Source: Melanocharis versteri (Eukaryota > Chordata > Aves > Passeriformes > Melanocharitidae). Taken from it: a DNA stretch of 64,000 bases. The notes under the pieces were generated by a model that saw only the letters and a program-made list of their open reading frames with translations, did no database searches and was not told where the DNA came from. The stretch spans positions 186,001-250,000 of the forward strand of contig VZTG01008548.1 of the NCBI GenBank assembly GCA_013397845.1, in the 5' to 3' direction. This document shows, one piece after another, positions 24,340-35,790 of the stretch; within the stretch, counting starts at the first letter, position 1; the number at the start of each line of letters is the position of its first letter. The translations under genes and the position numbers were made by a program.

Positions 24340-26875
24340 CTCTCTTAGTCTGTAAAAGAAAATTAAATTCTAATTTTGAATGCTTTATATGAACTTGTAA
24401 AGAAAGGAAAGTGAATGCCTTAAAACATCACCTTTTAATTAATACACTCAGGTAAAATGAAATTATTTATGATTTAATGTAGAAGTACTACACTAGACTT
24501 TAATCATGCAAATGACATCTATCGCTTCCCTTCTCTACAGGTTCATAAGCTGCACTCATCAACGTAATAGCTGATCAACTTCTCCTAGTGCTCTAAGCAG
24601 CGTGACTAACATCTGGCATGTAGTTTGTTTCATGGTTACTGGCATTCTCTTCTATCTGTTTAGATCTTGACTTCTTTTGTTAGGGACATTCACATAAACA
24701 GGATGTTTCTCTTTCTGCCTGCGCTGATATCATATTGATGTGAGTTCTCCTGCAATAGCCATTTTTGGCAAGGTAACATTAAAGGCTGTGATTACCAGCA
24801 AACAAAATCAAACCTGCATTCAAAACGACAAAATAAAATGGAATCTTGTCCAGATCCTGTTAGAAAAACTACTCTCTCTCCCCACTTTATCTGATAGCAG
24901 CAAATGTAATTTGCACAGCTGTTCTTCAGGGACTCACACAAAGGCTTCAGGCTCTGGGAAGACCTAACCTTTGTTTCTTTCTGGGCTGATTCTATCTCAT
25001 TTTTATAAGGTCATAAATCAAGGCAAGAGAAAGAGAAAATATATTTGGGCTTTTGAATGCAAAATGAATAGGAAAAAAAGCTGTAATTTAAAGCAAAGTC
25101 CTCCCCCCTCCTCTTTTTCTACCCAAGTACAAGCTCCCTGCTGTACAAATCAAAAGTATACACCGAGACAGTGCCTAAATCTTTTATGAAATGGGCCCTT
25201 CACTTGCACTTCAATGGAGCTTGCTGCGCATTAAAATTTCTTTTAATGGCAGAAGGAAATAATTCTGCAGCTAGAGCACAGTGCTTCCTGCTGCACCTGG
25301 TATTTGGGCTGGTTATGGGGTGGATGAACTATGAAAGGGAAAGAGAATTGATTTTGGTGCCTTTTTGCTGTCTCTTCATGGACCACTAGACCTGAGGGTC
25401 CCTACAGTCCTGTAGGGGTAGAAAACACGTAGCTTTTGAGATCCATAAGGCTCCCATACATAATCCCTACATGCCCACACTATGTTGCCTGACCTGCCAT
25501 GGCCCCCATCCTGCAGCGGGCGTGTGGCAGCACGGGGACAGTTGAGCAATCCAAACCTCAAGCCAAGGTGGGAAATAAGCCAGCAGGGGTGGCCAAGGTC
25601 AACATTTCTGTGTTGCCCAGGGACACAGCTGCGTGCCAGTATTCTCCCACAGGCAGCATATGAAATCCCCCATGGGAATGTATGCTCTTCTCAGATGAAT
25701 GCCTCCTGGTGGTCCCTCAGCTGTCCAATGTACTCATCTCGTGGTTTAAGTACACACAGGGATTTTGACATGAGATAGGCATGCACCAATTTGCCCAGCT
25801 GTGAAGAATTGGATTCTCTGATGCCAAGCATATTCTTTTCTTGTTCAGCTCTCTTGCTTCTCTCCAGCCACTTTGTTGTCTGCACAAAATTTCCCCCCAC
25901 TAATCACAAGGCAGAGGATGTATGAATCCTACCTGGTTTTCCCCAAATCCTCCCTATTGCACAATATCCTCTATAACCCAGGAGGCATCTCTGCAGTTCC
26001 TTCATTCTTGTGAAGGCATCTGAGGGTTGAAACAATTTCTTCACTCTTTTCTGAAGTTGTTGACATGCATAGAGCCCAAGCAAGACTGACTGAGATCAAT
26101 GCAGCCTACAAGGATGCGCACTCACAGATGTATTAGCACCAGCCTTCAAAGAAACCCCCTCAAGGCCAATAACAACCAAAAAAGGGTCTTCAAAGGATGA
26201 ATCTACCCCCTCCACAACATAAAGTCCCGTGCTTGCTGCAAACAATAGTAACAGAAAAATCTGCCCTAACAAGGTTCAAGGAAGACACTGAAGCAGACTC
26301 AGCTGGATTCCCTAAGAGGAGCAGATTCCCCCGACACGGAAGGGATATTTTTTTTCCTAAATGGTAGGTATGTTCAATAATACAAAAGCTGCACTATCAT
26401 CATCCAAATACTTGTTTTTATCTCTGTGCAGGCAAGTCTGGCTCTGTTCAGTCACATCCTGCTTTACTATACACTTCCAGTGTGGAATCCTTCCCTACAT
26501 GTTTTCGAGTTCCCCATGTTACCTCTAAAGCACCCTTTCTTGTATTGTTTAGGTATAAACTCCAGTTATTGACTGATGGGTAGAGCAGGGAAAAACCCTC
26601 ATTTCATTATATTTTAACCAAGGAGTATGTTTTAATATCTGTTGTAGTTCTATTTTTACCTGGCATCAGATATGTGATATAACTTGTGTTTAGAATAAAT
26701 TTTCAGCATCGAAGCTGCCAGTGAGTTTATTAAAACTGAAAACGTAATACCCTGTATTCTTTTATGTATGCTGTTTTCACCAGTTCCTTTTGTCTGAACC
26801 AGAAGTAATTGAATCTAAACAGCTTTTTAAAGACAAATTTAAGGAAAATATGCACTGGAAGTTGGGGGTGGAGGA
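24340..26875. other. Non-coding stretch
   Basis: No gene is recognised. It includes an 8-bp perfect inverted repeat with a 2-base spacer at 25400-25417. Open frames are short and on both strands. Confidence 0.65.
25400..25417. repeat. 8-bp inverted repeat with 2-base spacer
   Basis: CCCTACAG (25400-25407), spacer TC, then the exact complement CTGTAGGG (25410-25417). This near-palindrome of 18 bases could be a dimer binding site or a chance hairpin. Confidence 0.7.
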
Positions 26876-26928
26876 GTTGTTTGTTGTTGGGGTTTTTTTG
26901 TTGTTGTTTTTTGGGGTGTTTTTTTTTG
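26876..26928 (+). repeat. 53-base G/T-only tract
   Basis: The plus strand contains only G and T over 53 bases, with TTG triplets, GGGG tracts and runs of up to nine T. Another G5 tract lies just upstream (26864-26868). Only three tracts of four or more G are present in the neighbourhood, so a canonical four-tract G-quadruplex is not formed by them alone. It looks like a decayed (TTG)n or poly-T-derived low-complexity sequence. Confidence 0.8.
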
Positions 26929-29304
26929 AGAACTAGATATTCAGCTATGATAAAAATATGTCCAACATAATGTTGCAGTATGCCCACATTTCCTCCTGGG
27001 CTGTTTTTGTACATTCTGCATCATATTTTATTTCAGCTTGTTTCCCTGCGTTCAGAAGAAATTGGCAGCACATATCCACATTGGATGTCTTTGTGAAGAC
27101 TTGTACTGAAGCACAGAGCTAAGATCAAAGTTCATTCACACTTTTGAGGTGCCACTGATAATTTTAGGAGAAGTTTGTAATGAGAGAAAAGAGGTTTTAT
27201 ATCTTTTTCTCAGCTGGCGCTTATTTGTAATATTACCATAAGACATGAGAAAAGCTGTTAGAAATGGCACTGAACATCTTGAATTGCAATTTGATCTTGT
27301 CTATCTAGTTTGTGCCCAGTTCCTGGGTTCTCTGAGAATTAACAACAAATAACATAGCCACATAAGGCTAGGAAGCTACATGCCATAGCTGCTCCCTGGA
27401 GTCATCCCTTCATTCTTATCTTCTAATGCTAATTAACCCCAAACTCTGACTGCACAACTGAGTAATGACTACCAGATATACAGGCAGATAGATGGGTAGC
27501 CCCCAATATGTCTTTTGATTTCCATATGTACCAGAGTAAGGACTCACTATCTGGAATGACCTTTCCTATAGTCTTGTTCAGTAAAACATCTTTAATTCTG
27601 TTCCAACATCAAAAGACGACAAAAAGGTATCATTTAATCCAGTGTCTGGCAGATGGCCATTAGCTAGTACTTTTTTTTGAGTAGTTTATCAATTCTGCAC
27701 CAATACCATTGTCTCTTTGACACTAACAAACTTCAGTTTGAACACTGGGCTTTTTTTTTTTTTGCAGAAATCATATTCCATTGTCTCTGCAATCATTGTC
27801 TATTCCCATTTTCACACAGTTGTTGCTTTATTAAGCAAAGTATTTAGAAAGTTCCTCCCACAACCTTTACACTGAGTGCTTTTCAAAAATTAAATGCTAA
27901 CAGAACAATTTCTCTCCCATCACTAGAATGTTAATTAGCAGGCTGTTTTTCTCTTCTTTTTTGTTTCAATCTTCTCTCCTCAAATCTGTATGTAATGGTT
28001 AAGACACCATACTGATGTGGGTGGCAGAAGAACCAGAATAGAGTAAAGAAATATTAAACCAGCACATTGCCTGTCCTAGTGAAGGGACGCACAAGAAAAT
28101 GTTATGGTGGGAAAGTCTTGTGAAAGAGGAAGCCAAGAAACGAAAGACAATTTTTATAGTTTACTTTGGACTGTCGTACAGATATCTGCTCTTGTGTTTA
28201 TACTCTGCAGACCCAACTGCATAATTTCACATGGCACAGGATCACATTAGAAGGCAACAACGGCAAAATGAAGCCAATACTGATGCTGTGTGAAGTCAAC
28301 CATGGGACACGGTTCACACATTCAAAATTATTGCTTCATTATGCACAGGCAACTGAATACTGCACCACTGGCATTCACAGACTTATGCTGATGCTCTAAT
28401 TGGTTGCTCAGCTTTAATTACATGCAGACGTGGCAGGAACATGCATGAAAATGAAGTCTTTGTTGCAGAGGTGCTTGGAGAACAAGTGTTCCAGCAGCAA
28501 TCACCAGCAAGTGGCAGCCGCCACCAGAAAGATCCCACCTCTCCAAAGACACTGAAGCCAAGAAGCCAGTAGGATACCTGGCAGTGAGAAGATGGGCACA
28601 GAGAAACACAGGCTTCTCCTCCACGCAATTCATTCCTAGTGGACAGTCAAGCATCACTCTGGGAGGAAGGTGTTGCAGAGAGAGATGAGGTAGTGTGAAT
28701 CTGAAGCTCCAGAGCCAAACCACTACCCTGCAGCCATGTACTGGCTTGCACAACAGCCTCCTCACCTCCTATGCATGGCTTTCACCATCTCCTTCTTCAG
28801 ACTAAATAGCCACCATGGCATTTAGGGTTTGCTACAGCTTCTGACAAACTGAACCCTGGAAAAATTGAGCACAAGTCATCTGAAAAAGTAGAACTTTGCC
28901 CAGTGAGAAAATTTCCTGGCCACCTCTGCGACAACCTGCAGACTCTGCTGATAGAGAGATCCACAGCATCACAGAGCAGCTTCTCACATCAGTATGAGTT
29001 CAGGTAATGCCTAAAGGAACTCTGTGAAGAGTATAATCTATGAATGTATTTTGTAGAGGTATACTGCAATGTACATGTGCACTACATACAGTAAACAATG
29101 TGATGGGATTTCTTTGACAGGTGTACAGCACTTACATAAAAAACAGCTCCTTGCACCATGGTGTGGAGGTTTCAGACAAAAATCCTGTCTCACCTCAGGC
29201 ATATGACTTTCTGTCAATCTTGAGCAGCGATTGTTATCCCCAATGCTGTGTTTCTAAAACAATTTTCCGAGAACACATAGTCATCACATTGCCAAGGCTC
29301 ACAG
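26929..29304. other. Non-coding stretch
   Basis: No gene is supported. A T13 run at 27751-27763 is followed by GCAG, which mimics a splice acceptor, but no open exon with a donor follows. The reverse-strand frames around 28383-28765 overlap in two phases and carry no known domain. Confidence 0.65.
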
Positions 29305-29372
29305 TTCATACAACCACAGAACTACTGAGGCTGGAAGGGATCTTGGAAGCCACCCAAGCAGCCTCCTCTAAG
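29305..29372 (-). mobile_element. Short CR1 LINE 3'-end fragment
   Basis: On the plus strand CATACAACCACAGAACTACTG followed by AGGCTGGAAGGGATCTTGGA matches the reversed CR1 tail and the block after it (family form: ATAGAATCACAGAAT, then GTTGGAAGGGACCT). Only about 70 bases remain. The tail octamers have drifted. The match is clear in pattern but short. Confidence 0.72.
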
Positions 29373-32300
29373 GTTACTTATTGCCTCTTCAAGTTATACC
29401 CTTTTCAGTTTTTCTCTTTTTTTTTTTAATTACTTAAAAAGGCTTTCATTCTAGGCAAGAGGAAATACTTTTTTTCCCCTGATTTGCTGAGATGGTTTCA
29501 ATAGATCTGACAAGTGTCAACCAGTCAGGAGGAAATTCCAGCAGCAGTTACATAAATCCCTGAAAACAGGCATGTTTAGAGAGAGAATTCTGATGCTGAG
29601 CCATGGCTGTGTCAGCACAGGTATTGCTAGACTTAAAAGAGACAGCACAACATTAGTAACCCTCATCTGAATGACCCCAGGTCAGTTCTAGTTGGATGAG
29701 ATGTACATTTAAATATCTTCACATCAAAGAAAAGGGAGAAATTATTACACCTACATCCTCCACTTTAATTTTTAAACCAATTCATCCATTGGGGTTGTCT
29801 CTAATCAAAATGCTACTTCCAAAAAAAGTCTGCACTAGATATATTATGGCAGGCAGAGCAATCCCTTCCTCCTGTTGTGCAGCAGCAGATCATTCAAGAC
29901 AGGAGCCTGGGCTGTGCTGAAGGCAGATAATATTACAGTCAATTCCCAAAATAAATGTCAAAAGCTCACCAGGCTCCTCTTCTCTCCACGTCATGGGAAC
30001 CATTCCACCATTGCCACACTTGTTAGACAGCTCTTTCCCCACCTTCCCAGGCCTAAGAAGGAGACCTTGCCTTCGGAACCCTTTCTTAGACCTGTCCACA
30101 CATTTCCTGGTCCCCCAAACCAGCTGCATTTGTCTCAAGAATTTAACCCTGGAGGGGGTCCACATCACGGTATCATTAATTTGCAGAGAGGTATAGGACA
30201 AAATTGGTGTAGGACTGCTTCTTTTCTTCCAGACATGCATGCTGAGGAGAAACTCAGCTCTACACGGGTAAGCAGATTTAACACCATCAGCATGTGAGCA
30301 CAGAGCTGGTGCAATAGAGATTCCTACATTCAGCAGATGGCCGGTGAAAAGCCCCATGCACTGACCCACAATGGCAATAAACAGAGAAGCTCTCATCCTT
30401 CACTGCTCACAGCTTGTGTTGCACTGTCCTCAGACCTCACAAAACCATCCCCTCTGCCCACCAGAGCAGGGCTCCAGCCATGCCTCCCACACAGTCTGCA
30501 GCCTATCCCTGGGAAATGGGCACACTAACTTGGCAGCACCCAGAGGCTCAGTAGTGCTGAGCACCTCCAGGGTGAAGCATCACGGGGGTGATTGAAACCT
30601 GGACCTTCCACTGTGGCCTCCTGAGTTAGGATACCATGCCCACAGTCATCCGGCTGGCAAAAAATAGGCATGGATATGGTTGGCCCGAGAGCAGAACTCG
30701 CGAGGGATGCTTCTGCTCTGCATGACCCCCGAGCCTTTCTCTAGCATCACACCAGTTAGTCTGAGGACAGAGCTGGCAGCAAGTTCTGGCCTCCTGGTCT
30801 CAAGGACACAGACCCTTCAGATGATGCAAACTCGGCTTCAGCAGCAGTTTGTTGCCAGGGGAACTGTCCAATTCCTTATATGTTGCAAGAAAATCTCTCT
30901 CTCCCCCTGTCTTTTTCAGTGTGTTTAGAGAGTGTCAATCCTGAGGCTACCGGTCCCCAGGCTTCCTCTCCCAGCCCTCTCCAAAGTGCCAGCAACAAAG
31001 CAATCAGGACAGTTCAGCAATCAGTGTCTTGATATAATCCTTCCTCTTTGTCAGTCAGTGGGAAATAAATTACTCACTGGAGCTTGCTACAAAAACACCA
31101 CCCAGGCACAGATAACATCCCTAAAAAGGGATGTGAAAGACAAAGACTAATCAAGGGTTCTGCAGCTGACAGAGGAAGGTATTTTCTATGGTGAAGAAAA
31201 TATCTCATTTTCCTGAGTATTTCCCATGTGATTTTACCTTCATGCAAATTGTTAAGCACAGAGACTGGAGGCCAAGAGATCTCTAGAGGTTCTATGAATT
31301 TTCAACATCATTAAGCCTAAGATTAAATGAAATTGGAAGCAAAATATAAGCTTTCTGATGTCCAATATATCTATTCTTACCTAACAGTTACATGAGGTGA
31401 AGGAGAGGTATGAGTGGCCAGGAGAAAGGCCATGAAAAATTTCCTCTTTTGGCACAATCTAAATGGAAAAGCTGGAATGAAAATCAAAAGACTGGAACAG
31501 CAGTCACAGAAGCCCTTCTTGATAGAAATAGGTTTAGCTTAGAAAAGGATTCTTATGCTCCAAATATTTTTGTAGGTACTTGGCTGAAGAATGAGCACAT
31601 TGCAACACTTCTTTTAACTTCACCACCTCTTAGAAGAGGATGAAGCCCCAGCTGATGCTGGACCTAACCACTCAGAGTGTCCAGATCAGTGTTTGGGAAA
31701 ATACAGATTTTTTTGGTGTGATGTTTGAGGGCAAACTTTACCAATTTCTTTCTAACTATTAGTGATACCTACTTGACACGTGCATATTCCCGTATGAGTT
31801 CTGGTTCAGTAGTTCAAGAAATCTATCAGCAAACTGCTCTGTTCAAAGCAAGCTGCTTATTGCTAAACATTTCAGTAATATGCATTGATTTCAAAAAGGT
31901 AATAAATATATTTTTACTCCAACGCTTAGCTGCTTAACTCTGCAATTTATCTCATCACTCTGAAAAAGCTGATGAGACTGACAGCTCATTCTTTTCATCT
32001 TCTTCATGATGATAGAATTAGAATTCATCACCTTGAGAAGACACAGGGATATTCAAGTTGTGGGAACTTTATGTTTAAGGTTATAATTTTCCTTTGAAGC
32101 ACCATGTCCAAAGACTTCAAAAAGAATTTTCATCTGCAGTAAGGAAGGGATGAAGGAAGAGTGGGAAAAAAATAGCTGTAACATTGCAAGACATGTTGGT
32201 TGATCTCACAGTATGAAGCATAACTTGGAAGCTGTACCTGAATTTATCTTAGTGTTTACTGGAGCCAAACTCTCTGCAACCAAAGATTTAGTAACTGCGA

Positions 32301-33286
32301 TTTGCAAATGACTGCTGAGTCTTGCAACGCAGGCCATACTTCTGCTGTCATACCTTTTTTCATACCGTGTGTTAAGGAAAACCGGTTGAGATAATATAAA
32401 AGTAGTTGATAAATCCTTCTGCTCCCTGGGGTCTCTGCTCTTACTCCCATCACAGGACTAATGCACAAGCAGGACAGACCAAAATAAGTCTTTAATTAGC
32501 TGAGCTGCTTAGTTCAAACATAGGACCCAAATCTTTTTCACTATTGTAGGAGAGAAAAAAAGGTAATTTCAGTTCCCACTCTCAGTTTCCCCAGTTAAAA
32601 CTGAACTCTTCTCTCACATGTGAGAGCCTGCCAACATTCACATGCCCTGGGAGGTTAACACAGTCAAGGAGCCAGGGTATCCATGGGCATAAAAGAGTCA
32701 GCAAATATCCAAAGGGCTGCACTCCTTCACAACTAAAGCACATACTCATCTCTGTAGCTCACCTATTAGTTGTTTTAATTCATTTAGAAGTAGAAAACAT
32801 TATTGTGATACCATTTGTGCCAAAACCAAGCTTTTTTTTTTGCCCACATCAAAGGAAAATGGAATTTCTTAAAAGTCGAACTTTTTAAGACTAGCTTTCA
32901 TTCATTACTTAGTCAGTTAAAAAAAAAAAAAAGGCACAGAGCATCTGGGTAGTTTGGGAATTGTCTTATCTTCAGTAATGTCTGTGTGATACAAACTGTG
33001 TTATACCAGCCCTTCCCCAAGACAGTGTTCACCTTCCAATGAAATACAGCAGGACAGGCTCTCGACCAAGACTCTGTCACCTGAACACACACCAAAGGGA
33101 CTCCCAGGAAGAGCAAAATCTTGGAAGATGATTCATCAGTGAAGGAAAGATGGGTCTGCTTGCCCAGAACAAATATGAAGGCAGCCTGGATGAAGAAGTA
33201 GGACCCATTGCAATTTATTTATTTTTTCGTTTTAATGCGTGGCTATGATAAAGAGGTGGATTCCATGTCCAACAAAAGCCAAAAAA
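29373..33286. other. Non-coding stretch with overlapping chance frames
   Basis: Frames are open on both strands at 29875-30396: 140 codons plus and 168 codons minus, the minus one with an ATG. None has a recognisable domain, and no convincing donor/acceptor pair frames them. An A14 run lies at 32919-32932. The stretch may be intronic. Confidence 0.6.
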
Positions 33287-33717
33287 ATGGTGAAGGGTCT
33301 AGAGCACGGATCTCATGAGGAACAACTGATGGAGCTGGAATTGTTTAGACTGGAGAAAAGGAGGCTCAGGGAGATCTCAGGGAGGCTCTCTACCCTAAAG
33401 GAGGTTGTGCTGAGGTGGGGGTTGCACTCTTCTCCCAGGCAACAAGTAACAGGACAAGAGGAAATTGCCTCAAGTTGTGCCACAGGAGTTTTATATTAAA
33501 TACCATAAGGAATTTCTTTCACAGAGAGGGTTGTCAAGCATTGGAACGGCCTGCCCAGGGAAAGTGGTGGAGCCCCCATTCCTGGAGGCATTTAAGAGAG
33601 GTGTAGATGTGGCACTTAGGGACATGGGTTACTGGTGGACTTGGCCGTGTTGAGTTAATGGTTGGAGCCAATGATCTTAGCATTTTTTCCCAACCTAAAC
33701 TATTCTTTGATTCTATA
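33287..33717 (+). mobile_element. CR1 LINE 3' segment with end of ORF2
   Basis: This is the plus-strand 3' end of a CR1 element. It encodes the C-terminal tail of the CR1 ORF2 polyprotein (endonuclease/reverse transcriptase), seen as pieces in different frames: MVKGLEHGSHEEQL and LFRLEKRRLRE from 33287, FSQATSNRTRGNCLKL from about 33424, and EAFKRGVDVALRDMG from about 33588. Frame changes between these pieces show it is dead. It ends with CAACCTAAACTATTCTTTGATTCTATA, the expected 3' tail. The 5' truncation is abrupt after an A-rich stretch near 33280. About 430 bases remain. Confidence 0.95.
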
Positions 33718-35689
33718 TCCAACATTGCTACCAGCGGAGAGACTCTGAGCTGTACTGGGGCAGAACACCAGCAAGTGCAAATTCTGTCACAGAGGGGAAA
33801 AGGCAAAGGCGGACAGTGCTAGGATATGAAAGAGTGGGGCCAGAGCCTGGCAGGTACATTGCACAGGGCCAGGTGTCCCACTGCCAAGGGAAGGCTGCAC
33901 TGGGAGAGGGGACTGGGCCAGACAGGGTAGGGGGGTGAACATGGACAGGAAGCATCAGACAGAAGATTGCTTGATTGGTTGGAAATACTGATGATGCCTT
34001 CAGAAAGGCCAGGGAAGGGAATTTCCTAGAGCAGCTGTCCCCAATGGTTTCATCCCCTTTGTGCTCTCTGCTGTAGTTGGGTGAGGTCATTCCTCCTTCC
34101 TCTTCCTCTTTGCTTTTGTGGTGAAGTGACATCTTTGGCTCCAAACCGGACAAGGGCAGAGCAGACTGTGATTATTTCCTTCCCAGGGCAGGGCAGGTCT
34201 CCGTCACCGAGTGTAACACTGGGGCTGTCTTAAGACTTTTCAAGGCCACCAACACAGAGCTGATGAAGGACCCACAGCCTCCAGGGGCAGAGGGGCTGCT
34301 GTGTTTCTGCTAAGGCCAGTACCCACAGGAAGCCAGTTTAGTGTTTTCTCTAGTTCCTGGGGCTCCTTTTCGAATAGTCATTTGGAAATCCCATATTCTT
34401 TAACAGATACACTTCACACTCAATAAATACGCCTTTACAAGAAGGGCAGTGGCAGCCTGGCTAGTTGGGAGATGTGACTGTTAGTCCAACAGAAAAGGGG
34501 TTGGTAATTCCAGGCCAGCTTTATCCTCAGCCTGACAAAACCTGCTGCTTGTATCTAGCATAAACCCAGTATCATTTAGGCTCCCTTGGCTGGATCTGCA
34601 CATCTTTTCTCTGAGCTGTGGTCATACTACAGAGCACAGTCACACAACCCCATGTTCATCTTTGCATTTTAGTGGTGTTTTCAGGGCGATTTGGCAGTCA
34701 TGGTCTAGGTTGCTTTCAGAGGAAACTGAACCAGGTGCTGTGATTCGGGTGTGCAAAGAGCAAAATACACTTTAAACTTTGCTGGGAATGCAAAAGCCCG
34801 AATGAATGACCGGGGGCATTATCTGAAGAACCAGGCTAACCCTGCTTTGGAGTAAAGGGGCAAATTGCTTACACTGGAGGTGCAGGGGCCCCAGCATGGG
34901 CATCTTCAGTCCTTGGATTCACTCCTGTCACACACAACCCAAACTGGACATTCAGAGAAGGAGGTGGACAGAAATCCTTTTTCTCCTTGCCTTTGCTTCG
35001 AGTTATAGCCTTAAGAACACAGAAAGGACTGTTTGGAGAACCTGATAATGGTGGAGGAATTCAGGGGCAGTACACATGATACAGATAAGCAGAAATTTCT
35101 TATATATGTGACTGTTAACCAGACACCTTTATTCAGTACAAATTCAGCATAAAGCAAGCAAAAAGGAGGAGGGATTAGGGAGAAAAAACAGGAAAAAGTG
35201 GTGCCAAGGCACTTGTAACAGACACTAAAAACCACCATATAAAAATATAACAGCTGAAGCCAAAACAAAACTGTGTGCCTGACAGCACATTTGATATACC
35301 AGAAAGAGGTCTGCTAGAGAATTCATGATATGAGAGTTTAGGAGAAATAAGGATAAACTATTATTAGAAAATATACAGAACATGCAATGCCACTTATATC
35401 CAGAAACATATTTTTAATCAATCTTCCCCATATTGCACATTTATAAAGCTTTTAAAAAGCTTAGCAGTTCGGTGGTCTTTTGTGACTATGAATGTGTCAG
35501 TAGCACTGCAACCACATAAACCAAACCTCAGCTGTTCAATGAGAGGAATCCCAACCGATCTGATGCACAATTTAACGCGCCTGGTGGAAGCCTCTAATCT
35601 GTCTTGTTCCCAGGTTATTTGGAGGCAACAGCTGATAACCACAGCTCTGCATGCACAGATAAAAACGTGACTCTGAGCGCTCTGCAGAA
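33718..35689. other. Non-coding stretch
   Basis: No gene is recognised. The reverse-strand frame at 33728-34153 (141 codons) abuts the CR1 end and has no known domain. Nothing else stands out. Confidence 0.6.
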
Positions 35690-35790
35690 ACGGATGAACC
35701 GCTCTTCCTGCTGTGTGCGGCGCGCTTGACCCGCGGCCGGCTGTGAAACCAGTGCCCGGAGCAGGATGTGAAGCTGGCCCAGAGGACGGA
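35690..35790. promoter_or_regulatory. Small CpG-rich patch
   Basis: About 100 bases are locally rich in CpG, including GCGGCGCGC and CCGCGGCCGG, within otherwise CpG-poor DNA. It is too short for a standard CpG island. It could be a small regulatory element, an exon remnant or a GC-rich repeat fragment. Confidence 0.35.

Noticed and set aside
26864..26916. G-quadruplex
   Set aside because: Only three tracts of four or more G are present, with long T-rich spacers; a canonical four-tract structure is not supported.
27751..27767. T13 followed by GCAG, resembling a splice acceptor
   Set aside because: No open segment with a credible donor follows; poly-T runs ending in AG are common by chance.
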